Notes: generated by a model not told the origin, from the letters alone. A stretch of 48,650 nucleotides of DNA from Chamaesiphon sp. GL140_3_metabinner_129_sub (GCA_025358725.1 JANYIT010000052.1:1-48650), one strand, 5' to 3'. Shown: positions 10,083 through 21,529, numbered from the stretch's first letter. Numbers and translations: made by a program.

Positions 10083-10274
10083 GTGTCAGACCAAATTGGG
10101 CTATTACTCAAAATGTTATTACCATCTGTCGCTATCTCGATCGCGATTAACTATCTTGGTAAAAGTCTAACTCCAGTACCGACCACTGGACTAGTCCTAA
10201 CTGCCGTCTTTTTACCCTCCTGTGTTATTGCGATTTTCTTGTGGTGGCAAAGTTGGAAATCAGTCGATAGTTAA
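10083..10274 (+). CDS. Small two-TM membrane protein (63 aa, GTG start)
   Basis: MSDQIGLLLKMLLPSVAISIAINYLGKSL...LVLTAVFLPSCVIAIFLWWQSWK; divergent from lpxD with 27 nt between starts. Confidence 0.6.
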   Translation: MSDQIGLLLKMLLPSVAISIAINYLGKSLTPVPTTGLVLTAVFLPSCVIAIFLWWQSWKSVDS

Positions 10275-10294
10275 CAAATCCAATTATTCCCCTC

Positions 10295-10322
10295 AAGCCT
10301 AAAGCCTAAAACCTAAAGCCTA
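10295..10322. repeat. Heptamer repeat (CCTAAAG)n
   Basis: aagcctaaagcctaaaacctaaagccta. Confidence 0.7.
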
Positions 10323-10381
10323 CCCCAACCCAATTCATGGGAATATAGAGACTATCCTGGTAGAGTGGTCTAATTTAAATT

Positions 10382-11107
10382 ATGCGTAAAGTTATTATTG
10401 CTGGTAATTGGAAAATGTATAAAACTCAGAGTGAAGCCTCTGAGTTTTTAATGAAATTTATCTCCCAAATCGATGAGGCTCCTGAAGAGCGTGAGGTGGT
10501 TCTATGCGTACCATTTACAGATTTAACAATTGTTAGCAAAAGTTTGCATGGTAATCGGATCCGGTTAGGTGCCCAAAATGTTCACTGGGAGGAGTGTGGA
10601 GCTTTCACCGGCGAAATCTCTGCCAATATGTTGACAGAAATGGGTGTTAGATACGTAATTGTGGGGCATAGCGAACGTCGCCAGTATTTTGGGGAAACTG
10701 ATGAGACAGTAAACTTACGACTAAAAGCGGCTCAATCGAGTGGGTTGATTCCGATCCTCTGTGTCGGGGAAACAAAACAACAACGGGATGCTGGCGAAGC
10801 CGAACGGGTGATTATCAATCAGTTAAAAAATGGCTTGGTAGGCATCTCGCAAGATAAACTAGTCATTGCCTACGAACCAATCTGGGCAATTGGTACTGGA
10901 GAAACTTGTGAAGTCAAAGAAGCCGATCGAGTAATTGGGCTAATTCGCGCCCAATTAACCAATCCCAATGTCACAATTCAATACGGTGGTTCCGTAAAGC
11001 CGAGTAATATCGACGAAATTATGGCACAACCACAAATCGATGGGGTACTGGTTGGTGGTGCGAGTCTTGCTGCTGATGATTTTGCGGGAATTGTGAACTA
11101 TAAGTAA
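10382..11107 (+). CDS. tpiA: Triosephosphate isomerase
   Basis: [53 protein letters not shown]. Confidence 0.97.
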   Translation: MRKVIIAGNWKMYKTQSEASEFLMKFISQIDEAPEEREVVLCVPFTDLTIVSKSLHGNRIRLGAQNVHWEECGAFTGEISANMLTEMGVRYVIVGHSERRQYFGETDETVNLRLKAAQSSGLIPILCVGETKQQRDAGEAERVIINQLKNGLVGISQDKLVIAYEPIWAIGTGETCEVKEADRVIGLIRAQLTNPNVTIQYGGSVKPSNIDEIMAQPQIDGVLVGGASLAADDFAGIVNYK

Positions 11108-11273
11108 TCCAAAAACATTTACCCAAAACTATCAACCCATCCCCTTCCCAGCCCAAAAAATTATTTAATTAACCGGAAGGGCGTAACTGATTGTTAATTG
11201 GGCGAACAGGTATGCACCGAAAGCGGTACAATCTACTAAAATAATTTAGCGTTAAGTTAAAAACACAGGGCAA

Positions 11274-12173
11274 ATGCCTGAAAGAGCTATAAATAGAAAA
11301 AGTGCTACAGGCTGCTTGCTAGTTCTTCTACCAGCAGCACTGTCAATGTCTGCGCTATTTGTAGCGTGGCCATTAATATTGGGTGTGACTTTGCTGATCG
11401 CTGGTGGAAATATCTGGCAAAGCTACGAATGGTCAAAGACTGCTCAATCTATCAATCCAGTTTTTCAACAACTGATCGTCCAAAATCGTGGTGAAATTAC
11501 CCCGATCGATCTGTCTCTCAAAGCGAATGTTTCTGGGAATGTAGCCAATAAGTATTTAGCTGCTAAAGCTGAGGAATTTGGCACGGGTAGCCGCCAACAT
11601 CCCGATCGAGGTCAAATTTATTATTTTGTTTCAGTTAGCACGCTTGGCAGCATTTTTGATGATAGCGAGCGCGATCTACCGGAAATTATGCCAGCGACAA
11701 ATCAAGTCGTAGCAGTGCCAACCGCTCCCATCCCAACTGAAATATTACTACCATTGGTATCGACTCCACCTGTAGCTATTTCAGCAATATCAAGTCCTCC
11801 AGTTGCCTCAGTTGCTGTTCCGACACCAGAACCCCCTGCGGCTCAAGCGGTAGTTTCTGACTTGAGCAATCTTCGTCAGTTATTTGAAACGGAATCTACC
11901 CCAACCACGACGGCAGCTAGTGTGGAGGTAGAAGATTTACCTGTCACCGATCCGCCGATTGCCTCGCCGACGGATATCCCAGTAGTAACTAATAGCCCTG
12001 TAGTGACGATTATCCAGTCGGAATTAGCAAAGCGGCTAGATGTACATTCGAGTACTATCTACAAGCGACGGAGCGAACCAGACTTTACTGACTGGACGCG
12101 CAATCGCGATCCGGACGGCTTGGCTTGGGGGTATGCAGAGGCAACCAAGGAATATTATCAAATCGAAACTTGA
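11274..12173 (+). CDS. Membrane-anchored protein with winged-helix-like and C-terminal HTH-like regions
   Basis: N-terminal TM hairpin; GEITPIDLSLKANVSGNVANKYLAAKAEEFG...GQIYYF; Pro/Thr-rich linker; C-terminal QSELAKRLDVHSSTIYKRRS. Confidence 0.55.
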   Translation: MPERAINRKSATGCLLVLLPAALSMSALFVAWPLILGVTLLIAGGNIWQSYEWSKTAQSINPVFQQLIVQNRGEITPIDLSLKANVSGNVANKYLAAKAEEFGTGSRQHPDRGQIYYFVSVSTLGSIFDDSERDLPEIMPATNQVVAVPTAPIPTEILLPLVSTPPVAISAISSPPVASVAVPTPEPPAAQAVVSDLSNLRQLFETESTPTTTAASVEVEDLPVTDPPIASPTDIPVVTNSPVVTIIQSELAKRLDVHSSTIYKRRSEPDFTDWTRNRDPDGLAWGYAEATKEYYQIET

Positions 12174-12192
12174 GTTGCGATTTTAAATTATT

Positions 12193-12231
12193 AAAAAGGC
12201 TGTAATGCGATTAAAGCATTACAGCCTTTTT
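12193..12231. terminator. Bidirectional terminator between convergent 11274-12173(+) and pstB(-)
   Basis: AAAAAGGCTGTAATGC-GATTAAA-GCATTACAGCCTTTTT, perfect 16-bp stem, 7-nt loop. Confidence 0.9.
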
Positions 12232-12248
12232 TGTGAGCTATTCTATTA

Positions 12249-13052
12249 TTAACCAAATCGACCGGACACATAATCATTAGTACGACGATCGACTGGAAAT
12301 GAGAAGATTTGCTTAGTCTCTCCAAATTCTACCATCCGGCCAATCCGACTTTCATCGGTACTAAAAAAGGCCGTATAGTCTGAAATTCTTGCAGCTTGTT
12401 GCATATTGTGAGTGACGATCGCAATCGTCAAATCTTGACGTAAACTGTGAATTAGATCCTCGATTTTCATCGTCGCGATCGGGTCTAATGCCGAACAAGG
12501 TTCATCCATTAATAATACTTTTGGTTTAACAGCCAGCGCACGAGCGATACACAATCTTTGCTGTTGTCCACCTGATAATCCCAGAGCCGATTTATGCAAT
12601 TTATCTTTGACTTCATTCCACAGTGCAGCATCCTGTAAGGAAGATTCGACAATATTATCTAGTGTCGATCGATTGACTTTCTCTTCACCAATTTTTATCC
12701 CATAGGCAACATTCTCATAGATGCTCATCGGAAAAGGATTTGGCTTTTGAAAGACCATACCGACCTGTCTTCTCAGTTGATTGAGATTAACTTTTGGATG
12801 ATAAATATCTTGTCCATATAATTGAACTGCTCCTTCAGTTTTCACTTTTCCTTCTAGTTCACCAATTCGATTGAGTGATTTAATAAAAGTAGATTTGCCA
12901 CAACCAGAAGGCCCAATAATTGCGGTTACATGATTTTGAAAAATACTCATGTTAATGCTTTCTAATGCTCTAACTACACCGTAGAAAAAGCTCAGATTAT
13001 TTACCTGAATTGCTGTTTTTAATTCTCTAACAGACTGTTCTAATTCACGCAT
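12249..13052 (-). CDS. pstB: Phosphate ABC transporter ATP-binding protein
   Basis: [70 protein letters not shown]. Confidence 0.96.
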   Translation of the reverse strand: MRELEQSVRELKTAIQVNNLSFFYGVVRALESINMSIFQNHVTAIIGPSGCGKSTFIKSLNRIGELEGKVKTEGAVQLYGQDIYHPKVNLNQLRRQVGMVFQKPNPFPMSIYENVAYGIKIGEEKVNRSTLDNIVESSLQDAALWNEVKDKLHKSALGLSGGQQQRLCIARALAVKPKVLLMDEPCSALDPIATMKIEDLIHSLRQDLTIAIVTHNMQQAARISDYTAFFSTDESRIGRMVEFGETKQIFSFPVDRRTNDYVSGRFG

Positions 13053-13223
13053 GAAAAATATATTATAATAATATTGCTAATGGACTATCAACTATCTGTT
13101 ACTTATAATGTTTTCAACTATATGTAAGTATCTGGACGCAAATATTGATTGGATCGAGATGACCTTAAGCCTAAATGTTTGGCAAGTTTAGCAGTGCTCA
13201 CCCTCCAAAACTCCGAGTCATCG

Positions 13224-13246
13224 CTTTCAACTTTCAACTTTCAACT
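13224..13246. repeat. Heptamer repeat (CTTTCAA)n next to the pstA stop
   Basis: ctttcaactttcaactttcaact, 3 nt from the stop codon at 13250. Confidence 0.75.
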
Positions 13247-13249
13247 AAT

Positions 13250-14116
13250 CTACCTCCCTCTACTTGCCAATATTCGAGCAGGTAAATTGACAACTAAAAC
13301 GATACCAAGTAAAAATAAAGATGCTGTCCAAACTAGTTGATTTTTGACTGGATCTGGATCGTTATATAAGTTAAAAATTAACACTGGTAAAGAACCAGTT
13401 GGACTGAATAAATTTTCGGCCCAATCTTGAGCAAAGAGAGCTGTAAACAACAGTGGTGCTGTCTCTCCAGTCGCACGAGCGATCGATAGTAATACGCCTG
13501 TTGAGATGGCGGGTAAAGCCGTCGGTAAAATAATTCGGGAGATAGTTTGAAATCTACTTCCACCTAATCCAGATGAAGCTAGCCGAAAAGTATTGGGCAC
13601 TAATTTCAATACTTCTTCTGTTGTCAGGGTGATAATTGGCAACATTAAGATTGCCAAACTGATGCCACCAGCAACTGCGCTATAACTAAAATCAAATAGT
13701 TTTTTACTAACCAAGACAATAATATCGTAGGTGAAAATTCCCACAACGATCGATGGAACTCCAGTTAAGATCGTAGTCAAAAATCTCACACTGCGATTAA
13801 TCTTACTAGTCGGCTCATATTCTGCAAGGTAAATACCTGTAGCAATGCCGATTGGAATACTTAACAAAGAGGCAATCGCCACCATCGTTAAGGTACCAAC
13901 AATCGCATTAGCAAAACCATCATCAATGATTGGTTTGGTAAACATGACGGCTGTCAAGCCAGGAAATCCTTTGACCACAATATTCCATAGGACTGAAATT
14001 AGCGGCAACATCCCGATGATTGTTAACCCAAAGGCTAAAACAGTCATGCCTCGATCGCCTAAATTTCTAATCCAGGATAGAGGAGTAGTTAAATTAGTAG
14101 TTTCTGAATTTTTCAT
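13250..14116 (-). CDS. pstA: Phosphate ABC transporter permease PstA
   Basis: GIATGIYLAEYEP, LTGVPSIVVGIF, ARATGETAPLLFTALF. Confidence 0.95.
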   Translation of the reverse strand: MKNSETTNLTTPLSWIRNLGDRGMTVLAFGLTIIGMLPLISVLWNIVVKGFPGLTAVMFTKPIIDDGFANAIVGTLTMVAIASLLSIPIGIATGIYLAEYEPTSKINRSVRFLTTILTGVPSIVVGIFTYDIIVLVSKKLFDFSYSAVAGGISLAILMLPIITLTTEEVLKLVPNTFRLASSGLGGSRFQTISRIILPTALPAISTGVLLSIARATGETAPLLFTALFAQDWAENLFSPTGSLPVLIFNLYNDPDPVKNQLVWTASLFLLGIVLVVNLPARILASRGR

Positions 14117-14118
14117 AC

Positions 14119-15099
14119 TTATTTTTCGCCACGTTCGACTAATTTCACTAGTCCCACAGCCCCAATATTTACCACTAATGTTAAGACAAATAGAATCAAC
14201 GTTAAATAAGCAAGTGCGCCAATATGAATATCTTCCTGCGCCTCGGCAAATTGATTGGCTAAAATCGATGGAATCGAGTAAGCAGGTTCAAAGATTGAAG
14301 CACTAATGGTTGCAGCATTACCAATGACCATTGTCACCGCCATCGTCTCACCGAGCGCACGTCCCAATGCCAACATGATCCCACCGACGATTCCCGAAAA
14401 AGCTCTAGGCAAGACGACTTTGAAAATTGTTTCCCAGCGAGTGGCTCCTAGAGCCATCGAGCCAGTACGGAGATAACCTGGGATGACTAATAACACTTCC
14501 CGACTGACAGCAGCCAGGGTTGGCAAAATCATAATTGCTAACAATATCCCCGCCGTCACTAGTCCAAATCCTGACGGTTCCGTACTAAATAATGGAATAA
14601 ACCCAAATTTAGTATGGAGAAACTGCTCGGCTGGGCGGAGTAGTGGTACGAGGGTATAGAATCCCCACAAACCGAAGATTACACTGGGTATCGCTGCGAT
14701 TAATTCGATCGTAAATGCAATGATCGATCGTAACCATTGTGGCAACAAATCCTCGCTAGTGACGATCGCGACAGCTAAACCCACGGGAATTGCTACAATC
14801 AGCGCAATCAGACTACTCCCGATCGTGCCATAAATCAATGGCAAGGCACCAAATCGCAGATCTGGTACATTCCATTCCCGACCGACTAAAAACCCCAATC
14901 CAAACTGTTTGACAGCAGGTAAAGCGTGTTCGAGCATCTTCCATCCCATCAGGATGAGAATAGCAATCGGCACCGCGCTAGCAGCATACATCAAATAGCG
15001 GAATAATCGATCGGCTCGATCGGTTTTGGAAGAACGATTGTGCCTAGCCAAATTATTTTTGGTAGTCGTAGGCACAAACAAATTTTGAGGAGAGGACAT
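14119..15099 (-). CDS. pstC: Phosphate ABC transporter permease PstC
   Basis: GREWNVPDLRFGALPLIYGTIGSSLIAL, IPSVIFGLWGF, ALGRALGETMAVTMVIGN. Confidence 0.95.
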   Translation of the reverse strand: MSSPQNLFVPTTTKNNLARHNRSSKTDRADRLFRYLMYAASAVPIAILILMGWKMLEHALPAVKQFGLGFLVGREWNVPDLRFGALPLIYGTIGSSLIALIVAIPVGLAVAIVTSEDLLPQWLRSIIAFTIELIAAIPSVIFGLWGFYTLVPLLRPAEQFLHTKFGFIPLFSTEPSGFGLVTAGILLAIMILPTLAAVSREVLLVIPGYLRTGSMALGATRWETIFKVVLPRAFSGIVGGIMLALGRALGETMAVTMVIGNAATISASIFEPAYSIPSILANQFAEAQEDIHIGALAYLTLILFVLTLVVNIGAVGLVKLVERGEK

Positions 15100-15112
15100 T
15101 GTTAAATTTTGA

Positions 15113-16138
15113 TTACTTTACGCCAGATTCAACTGCTGCGATCGCGCGTTGAGCAACACTACTAGGAATCGAAGTGTAGTTGAGATCGTCGTTAAATTGC
15201 TGACCACTAGTGAGAATCCACTTCACCATCGTCTTAATTGCCTTAGCCTTGGCGGGATCTTTGTGACTTTTAGGAACTAACAACCAAGTCAAACCGACAA
15301 TTGGATAGCCTTGAGTGGAATTGACATCAAATGCACGGAAGTTTTCTGGGAACTGGACATCAGCTAGAGCTAAGTTCGCAGCTTTTAGCGATGGAGCGAC
15401 ATACTTGCCACTACCATTTTGAACTAAGGCAGAGGAAAGTCCATTTTTAATGGCGAACTCATATTCAACAAACCCAATTCCCCCTGGAGTTTGTTTGACC
15501 AAACCAGCCACGCCAGGATTACCTTTACCTTTCAAAAATCCAGATGGCCATTTTGGTTCCTTACTAGCTCCGACTGCGGATTTGAATGATGGGCTAATTG
15601 CACTCAGATGATTGGTAAAGATGAAAGCAGTACCGCTACCATCAGCTCTCACAGCAGGTTTGATCGAACCAGCGGGCAAGCTAACACCTTTGTTGTCTTG
15701 AGCAATTTGCGGATCGTTCCAAGTCGTGATTTTACCTTCAAAAATTCCGGTCAGAACTTTATTAGAGAGTTTGAGACCCTTAACTCCAGGTAAATTATAA
15801 ACCACAGAAACCGCGCCACCAGCAGTGGGTACCAAGATCACTCCACCTTTTACTTTCGCAATTTCTCCGTCTGTCATGGCTGCATCGCTAGCCCCAAAAT
15901 CTACCGTACCAGCAATCGTTTGCTTGATCCCACCGCCACTACCAATTCCCTGATAGTTAATTTTTAGATCTGGGTGGGCTTTGCGAATCTCCCGTGCATA
16001 TCTCTCATATAGTGGTTGGGGAAAAGTTGCTCCAGCACCACTCAGCGTGATATCCGCCATAGCTGCTAATTGAGTGCCCAAAACCGATGCTACTACTGCG
16101 GTGAGAGTACTAAGTCGAGCAAAATTATTGAATAACAT
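15113..16138 (-). CDS. pstS: Phosphate ABC transporter substrate-binding protein
   Basis: Signal peptide; ITLSGAGATFPQPLYERYARE, YQGIGSGGGIKQTIAGTVDFGASDA, VRADGSGTAFIFTNHL. Confidence 0.95.
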   Translation of the reverse strand: MLFNNFARLSTLTAVVASVLGTQLAAMADITLSGAGATFPQPLYERYAREIRKAHPDLKINYQGIGSGGGIKQTIAGTVDFGASDAAMTDGEIAKVKGGVILVPTAGGAVSVVYNLPGVKGLKLSNKVLTGIFEGKITTWNDPQIAQDNKGVSLPAGSIKPAVRADGSGTAFIFTNHLSAISPSFKSAVGASKEPKWPSGFLKGKGNPGVAGLVKQTPGGIGFVEYEFAIKNGLSSALVQNGSGKYVAPSLKAANLALADVQFPENFRAFDVNSTQGYPIVGLTWLLVPKSHKDPAKAKAIKTMVKWILTSGQQFNDDLNYTSIPSSVAQRAIAAVESGVK

Positions 16139-16275
16139 GAATTATAGTTGTCAAGTTTATTTAGGACACACCGATCTCAAAAATTGAAGTTTTGACAATA
16201 GCATTGACGCGATTGTGGACTTTTTCTGACACCAGAAGCATCTTAGCCTGACTACTTTAAGCGTTAGTTTCGATC

Positions 16276-16305
16276 GGGTTAACACTTGTTTAAGGTTAAA
16301 TTAAC
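16276..16305 (-). promoter_or_regulatory. Pho-box-like array upstream of pstS
   Basis: Minus strand GTTAATTT-N3-CTTAAACA-N3-GTTAACCC: three TTAA-centred octamers at 11-bp spacing, 138 bp upstream of the pstS start. Confidence 0.7.
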
Positions 16306-16543
16306 GATCTTTCGATTAAGGTTAATAATTATCGGTCGAGTCCGATTTTTTATCGTTATATTTAAGTTTATAACTGTTTGAAAAAACAACCATTCTTTAC
16401 TACTCAATGATTACAGGGTGCTCAGAACTCCTTTCAAAATCTGGTAAAACCGTTTAAGGTGAGAACGATCTCGTCATCTGGTGCCATCCCCATCGGGCAG
16501 CTTCGGACGGACACTATATTAATATTTACTGCTGACTGAAATA

Positions 16544-19500
16544 ATGGCTTTTTCTGCACTGATTCGCACCATCGAACGCTCCCAATTGGCGGCAGAACTG
16601 CTGGCAAAGCTCAAACAGCAGCGGATGCTGCACCTGAGTGGATTGCCGCGCTTACCCAAAGGCTTAGTCACTTCAGCTTTGGCGCAAGGTTCTGGGCAAC
16701 ATCTATTGGTAGTGACGGCAACTATCGAAGAGGCTGGCAGATGGGCGGCTCAATTAGAGGCGATGGGATGGCAAACTGTCCACTTCTACCCCACGACAGA
16801 ATCATCGCCCTATGGAGCAACTAGCCTAGAATCAGAGACGATTTGGGGGCAGATGCAGGGACTAGCGGAGGTCCAATCTTTGCAAATCTCCTCAGTGTCA
16901 GATCCTGATGCTGCAAATAGTGAGGGGATCGCCAGTCGTCAGCGTCGAGTGGCGATCGTTTGTACCACGTTAGCTCTACAACCACATCTACCCTCACCAG
17001 CAGAGTTTAGTGCGCGATGTTTGACGCTGCGGGCAGGGGATGAAGGAGATGTCGCAAAAATCGGTACTCAGTTGGTAAATTTGGGGTACGATCGAGTCCC
17101 ATTGGTAGAAGTTGAGGGGCAATGGAGTCAGCGGGGGGATATTATTGATATTTTTCCGGTGGCGGCGGAGATGCCTGTCCGGTTGGAATGGTTTGGGGAT
17201 GAGTTGGATAAGTTACGCGAATTCGATCCGAGTACGCAACGTTCTTTAGATAAAATTGAAAGTTTAATTCTCACTCCAGTGAATTTTGCGACGATTTTTG
17301 GAGAAGATGTCTCAATAGCTCGATACTCATTAACAGATTATTTGCCAGATAATTGTTTGGTGACGATCGATGAATTTGATCGCTGTCAGGCACATAACGA
17401 TCGCTGGTGTGAGTATATTCAAGAGGAATGGGAAACATTACCCGCAGGTACGCCAATTTGGCATCAACAGTTTAGTAATAGTGTTACGAAAATTGAGGAG
17501 CGATTTAATTACCTCCGATTAGATGAATTGGCGGTGAGTGGTGAGGGGTTAAATTTGGCCTGTCGATCGATTCCCACGATCCCCCATCAGTTTGCCAAGA
17601 TTGCTGAAACCTTACGAGGTTATCACAAACAGAATTATTCAAGTTGGTTAGTCTCTGCCCAGCCCTCGCGATCTGCGTCGCTATTACAAGAGCACGATTG
17701 TCCATCCCAATTTGTGCCAAATCCTCGCGATTTTCCAGCTATTGATAAGTTGCAAATTCAGCATACAGCGGTAGCAATTAAATATTCAGGTGTGGCTGAA
17801 TTGGAAGGATTTATTCTGCCCACATTCAGAATGATATTAGTTACTGATCGTGAGTTTTTTGGGCAGCAATCTTTAGCTAGTTTTAGTTATGCGCGGAAGC
17901 GTCGTCAAGCGGTATCCAAACAAGTCGATCCCAATAAACTGCGTCCTGGTGATTATGTAGTTCACCGCAATCATGGATTGGGTCGATTTGTTAAATTTGA
18001 AAGTATTCAGACTGATGATATTCTGCGCGACTATTTAACGATTCAATATGCCGATGGTTCGCTCAAAGTTCCAGCAGATCAGGTGGGAGTATTATCTCGT
18101 TTTCGGCAAGCTGCAGGAGCAAAACCAGAATTAAATAAACTATCAGGACAAGCTTGGGAAAAGACGAAGGCAAAAGTCAAGAAGTCGATCAAAAAATTAG
18201 CATTCGATCTATTAAAACTATATGCAGATCGATCGCTAAAACAGGGCTTTACGTTTCCTCCCGATGCACCCTGGCAACAGGAATTAGAAGATTCATTTCG
18301 CTATCAACCGACACCCGATCAATTGAAAGCAACTCAAGATGTCAAGCGGGATATGGAGAGCGATCGACCGATGGATCGATTGGTTTGTGGTGATGTGGGT
18401 TTCGGTAAAACTGAAGTAGCAATTAGAGCAATATTCAAAGCCGTCACTGCTCACAAACAGGTGATTTTTCTCGCTCCAACAACAATCTTAACTCAACAAC
18501 ATTATCATACTCTTCAGGAGCGATTTGCACCCTATCCAGTCAACGTCGGATTACTCAATCGGTTTCGGACAGCCGAAGAACGTAAAAATATTCTTCATCG
18601 CCTCAAAACTGGAGAACTAGACATCGTAATTGGCACCCATCAACTTCTAAATAAAGAGTTGAAATTTAAAGAACTAGGTTTATTGGTAATCGATGAAGAG
18701 CAACGATTTGGAGTCAATCAAAAAGAGAAAATCAAGACCCTAAAAAGTGAAATTGATGTGCTCACTCTCTCCGCCACGCCGATTCCTCGGACGCTATACA
18801 TGTCCCTTTCTGGTGTGCGAGAAATGAGTTTAATTATGACTCCACCACCATCACGTCGCCCAATCTCCACTCATTTATCGCCTTATAAACTAGACGCAGT
18901 AACGACGGCAATCCGTCAAGAACTCGATCGCGGTGGACAGATATTTTATGTGGTTCCTAGAATTGAAGGAATTGAAGAAACGGCTGGAAAAATCAGTGAA
19001 CTGGTGCCCTCTTGTCGAATCGCGATCGCGCATGGACAAATGGATGAATCGGAACTAGAATCAACGATGTTGACTTTTAGCAATGGTGATGCAGATTTAC
19101 TGATCTGTACGACGATTATTGAGTCTGGTTTAGATATTCCTCGTGTGAATACGATCTTAATTGAGGATGCCCATCGCTTCGGATTGTCTCAATTATATCA
19201 ACTACGCGGACGTGTTGGCCGCGCCGGAATTCAAGCTCACGCCTGGTTATTTTATCCGAAGGAAACAACACTATCAGAACAAGCTAGACAGCGGTTAAAA
19301 GCGATTCAGGAGTTCACCCAATTGGGTTCTGGTTATCAATTAGCTACCCGCGATATGGAGATTCGGGGCGTGGGAAATCTCTTGGGTGCAGAACAATCAG
19401 GACAGATGGATGTCATCGGGTTTGACTTATACATGGAAATGCTGCAAGAAGCGATTAAAGAAATTCGTGGACAAGAAATTCCCCAAGTCGAGGATACCCA

Positions 19501-19957
19501 AATTGATCTCAAAGTCACTGCCATGATTCCGGCTGATTATATCTCCGATCTAGAGCAAAAAATGAGTGCCTATCGATCGGTAGCTGCCGCTGATACCAAA
19601 CAAGAACTAGTAAATATTGCCGCCGAATGGCACGATCGATATGGTGAAATTCCCAAACCAGCTCAACAATTATTCCGGATCGTCGAACTCAAACAAATTG
19701 CCAAACAACTCGGATTTAGTCGGATTCGTCCCGATGGTAAACAACACGTTATTTTAGAAACACCAATGGCGGAACCAGCCTGGAATTTACTCGCAGAATA
19801 TCTGACTGATAGTGTTCGATCGCGCTATGTTTATAGTACTGGTAAAGTGACCGCTAGAGGCTTAGGCGTATTGCGTCCGAACGAACAGGTAGAAACGCTG
19901 ATTAATATCTTGAGTAAGATGGAAGGAGTCTTGATGGCTAGTAACTCAAGTTCCTAG
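16544..19957 (+). CDS. mfd: Transcription-repair coupling factor Mfd
   Basis: [16 protein letters not shown] (RID), [30 protein letters not shown]; 1137 aa. Confidence 0.97.
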   Translation: MAFSALIRTIERSQLAAELLAKLKQQRMLHLSGLPRLPKGLVTSALAQGSGQHLLVVTATIEEAGRWAAQLEAMGWQTVHFYPTTESSPYGATSLESETIWGQMQGLAEVQSLQISSVSDPDAANSEGIASRQRRVAIVCTTLALQPHLPSPAEFSARCLTLRAGDEGDVAKIGTQLVNLGYDRVPLVEVEGQWSQRGDIIDIFPVAAEMPVRLEWFGDELDKLREFDPSTQRSLDKIESLILTPVNFATIFGEDVSIARYSLTDYLPDNCLVTIDEFDRCQAHNDRWCEYIQEEWETLPAGTPIWHQQFSNSVTKIEERFNYLRLDELAVSGEGLNLACRSIPTIPHQFAKIAETLRGYHKQNYSSWLVSAQPSRSASLLQEHDCPSQFVPNPRDFPAIDKLQIQHTAVAIKYSGVAELEGFILPTFRMILVTDREFFGQQSLASFSYARKRRQAVSKQVDPNKLRPGDYVVHRNHGLGRFVKFESIQTDDILRDYLTIQYADGSLKVPADQVGVLSRFRQAAGAKPELNKLSGQAWEKTKAKVKKSIKKLAFDLLKLYADRSLKQGFTFPPDAPWQQELEDSFRYQPTPDQLKATQDVKRDMESDRPMDRLVCGDVGFGKTEVAIRAIFKAVTAHKQVIFLAPTTILTQQHYHTLQERFAPYPVNVGLLNRFRTAEERKNILHRLKTGELDIVIGTHQLLNKELKFKELGLLVIDEEQRFGVNQKEKIKTLKSEIDVLTLSATPIPRTLYMSLSGVREMSLIMTPPPSRRPISTHLSPYKLDAVTTAIRQELDRGGQIFYVVPRIEGIEETAGKISELVPSCRIAIAHGQMDESELESTMLTFSNGDADLLICTTIIESGLDIPRVNTILIEDAHRFGLSQLYQLRGRVGRAGIQAHAWLFYPKETTLSEQARQRLKAIQEFTQLGSGYQLATRDMEIRGVGNLLGAEQSGQMDVIGFDLYMEMLQEAIKEIRGQEIPQVEDTQIDLKVTAMIPADYISDLEQKMSAYRSVAAADTKQELVNIAAEWHDRYGEIPKPAQQLFRIVELKQIAKQLGFSRIRPDGKQHVILETPMAEPAWNLLAEYLTDSVRSRYVYSTGKVTARGLGVLRPNEQVETLINILSKMEGVLMASNSSS

Positions 19958-19964
19958 TTACAGC

Positions 19965-21140
19965 TCAAACACAGACTAATTGCGGTGTGAGTCGATCGAG
20001 AATTTGTTTTAGTACCATCGCCGTCCAGTCGATATCGTCCACTGTGGTACTCTTGCCAAGTGTCAGACGAATTCCGCCCACCGCATCGATTTGGCTGTAT
20101 CCTATCGCTAATAGAATGGGGCTGGGAGTAAGTTTACCACTAGCACAAGCCGCTCCAGAACTAATACCAATTCCGGCGAGATTGAGTTGTCTAACGATCG
20201 TTTTGCCAGTGATGGGTTCTTGTGAATGACAGCGTGGGATCTGGAGGCAAAAACTGAGGTGATGAGACAGGCGATGAGTGCGATCTCCGGTGGGGATCAA
20301 CATGGGACAATCGGCTAATAGATCAAATAATCGATCGCGTAAACCGATTAATCTGATATTTTCTGTCTCTAATTCTTCACTCGCTAACTCTGCCGCCACC
20401 CCAAATCCAGCGATTTGTGGGACTGCTTGAGTCCCCGATCTCCAGCCCATTTCTTGTCCACCACCAGCCAAGAGCGGGATAATTTCTACACCTGGGCGAA
20501 TATATAGTGCGCCTGTACCCTGTGGTCCATAAAGTTTGTGACTGGAGATCGAGAGGAGATCGATGCCCAGCTTTTGGACATCGATCGAAATTCTACCAGC
20601 AGCTTGGACAGCATCAGTATGGAAGTAAACTTGATACTGGCGACAAATAGCAGCTAACTCAGCAATAGGTTGGATAGTGCCTACCTCACTTTGCCCGTAG
20701 ATTATCGACACCAGCACCGTATTTGGACGAATTGCCACTTCTAGATCCTGGGGATTGATTCTCCCAGATCGATCGCAGGCTAATCTAGTTACTTGCCACC
20801 CTTTATTTTCTAACCATTGAACTGGCGCACTAATCGACGAATGTTCGATTCTAGAAATGATCAAATGTTGAGGTGTGTCATATAAATTTGCCACGCCCAT
20901 AATTGCTTGATTATTAGCTTCAGTGCCCCCAGATGTAAACGCGATCGCATCTGGATTAGCATTGATTAATGCTGCTACTTGAAATCTCGCTTGTTCGATC
21001 ACCGTTGAAGCACGTTCGCCCCATTGATGGATACTCGAAGGATTGCCCCATTCTGAAGTCAGCACTCTTTGCATCGCAGCGATTGCTTCAGTCCGAGTTG
21101 GGGTAGTCGCACTATGATCTAGATAAATCTGCATATACAA
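19965..21140 (-). CDS. Cysteine desulfurase, NifS/IscS type
   Basis: YLDHSATTPTR, FTSGGTEANNQA, HTDAVQAAGRI, SSHKLYGPQGTGALY, SSGAACASG. Confidence 0.93.
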   Translation of the reverse strand: MYMQIYLDHSATTPTRTEAIAAMQRVLTSEWGNPSSIHQWGERASTVIEQARFQVAALINANPDAIAFTSGGTEANNQAIMGVANLYDTPQHLIISRIEHSSISAPVQWLENKGWQVTRLACDRSGRINPQDLEVAIRPNTVLVSIIYGQSEVGTIQPIAELAAICRQYQVYFHTDAVQAAGRISIDVQKLGIDLLSISSHKLYGPQGTGALYIRPGVEIIPLLAGGGQEMGWRSGTQAVPQIAGFGVAAELASEELETENIRLIGLRDRLFDLLADCPMLIPTGDRTHRLSHHLSFCLQIPRCHSQEPITGKTIVRQLNLAGIGISSGAACASGKLTPSPILLAIGYSQIDAVGGIRLTLGKSTTVDDIDWTAMVLKQILDRLTPQLVCV

Positions 21141-21223
21141 GATCTAATAACTATTTTTTAGTTAATTTATTTGGTCAGAAAGATGAAGGAATAGGGTTGT
21201 TATTATGGGGCTTCAACCTCACC

Positions 21224-21488
21224 TCAACAACACCCTAGGAATCCCCCTAAATCCCCCTTAAAAAGCGGATGCGCGCACCGTTCGGGTTCCCCGACGGTTT
21301 AGCGCACCAAGCAGGGGGACTAAGAGTCCGATCTTACCCCCCTTTTCAAGGGGGTTTGGGGGATTTAGATCTAGAAACGAAGTCCAGCCGACGTGTGTAT
21401 ACACCGTAGCCTTTTCAAGGGGGGCTAGAGAGGATTTTCTAGGGTTTGCGAGTGTTCTCTTGTATTTTCCAAACAGCCTCTTAGACTG
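21224..21488. repeat. Composite dispersed repeat: C/G-run element, GGGTTCCCC hairpin, GAAGTCYAG..TGTGTATRC segment
   Basis: Segments match 27580-27703 in both orientations, and the 21377-21411 segment matches 42566-42598. Confidence 0.6.
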
Positions 21489-21529
21489 GATCAAATTTCA
21501 AGCCCTAAAGCCTAAAGCATAATCCCCTC

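Noticed and set aside
13845-14306. Plus-strand ORF of 153 aa
   Set aside because: Antisense across the pstA/pstC junction; both pst genes are unambiguous.
21258-21494. Minus-strand ORF of 78 aa
   Set aside because: Lies wholly within the composite repeat; its product is repeat translation.
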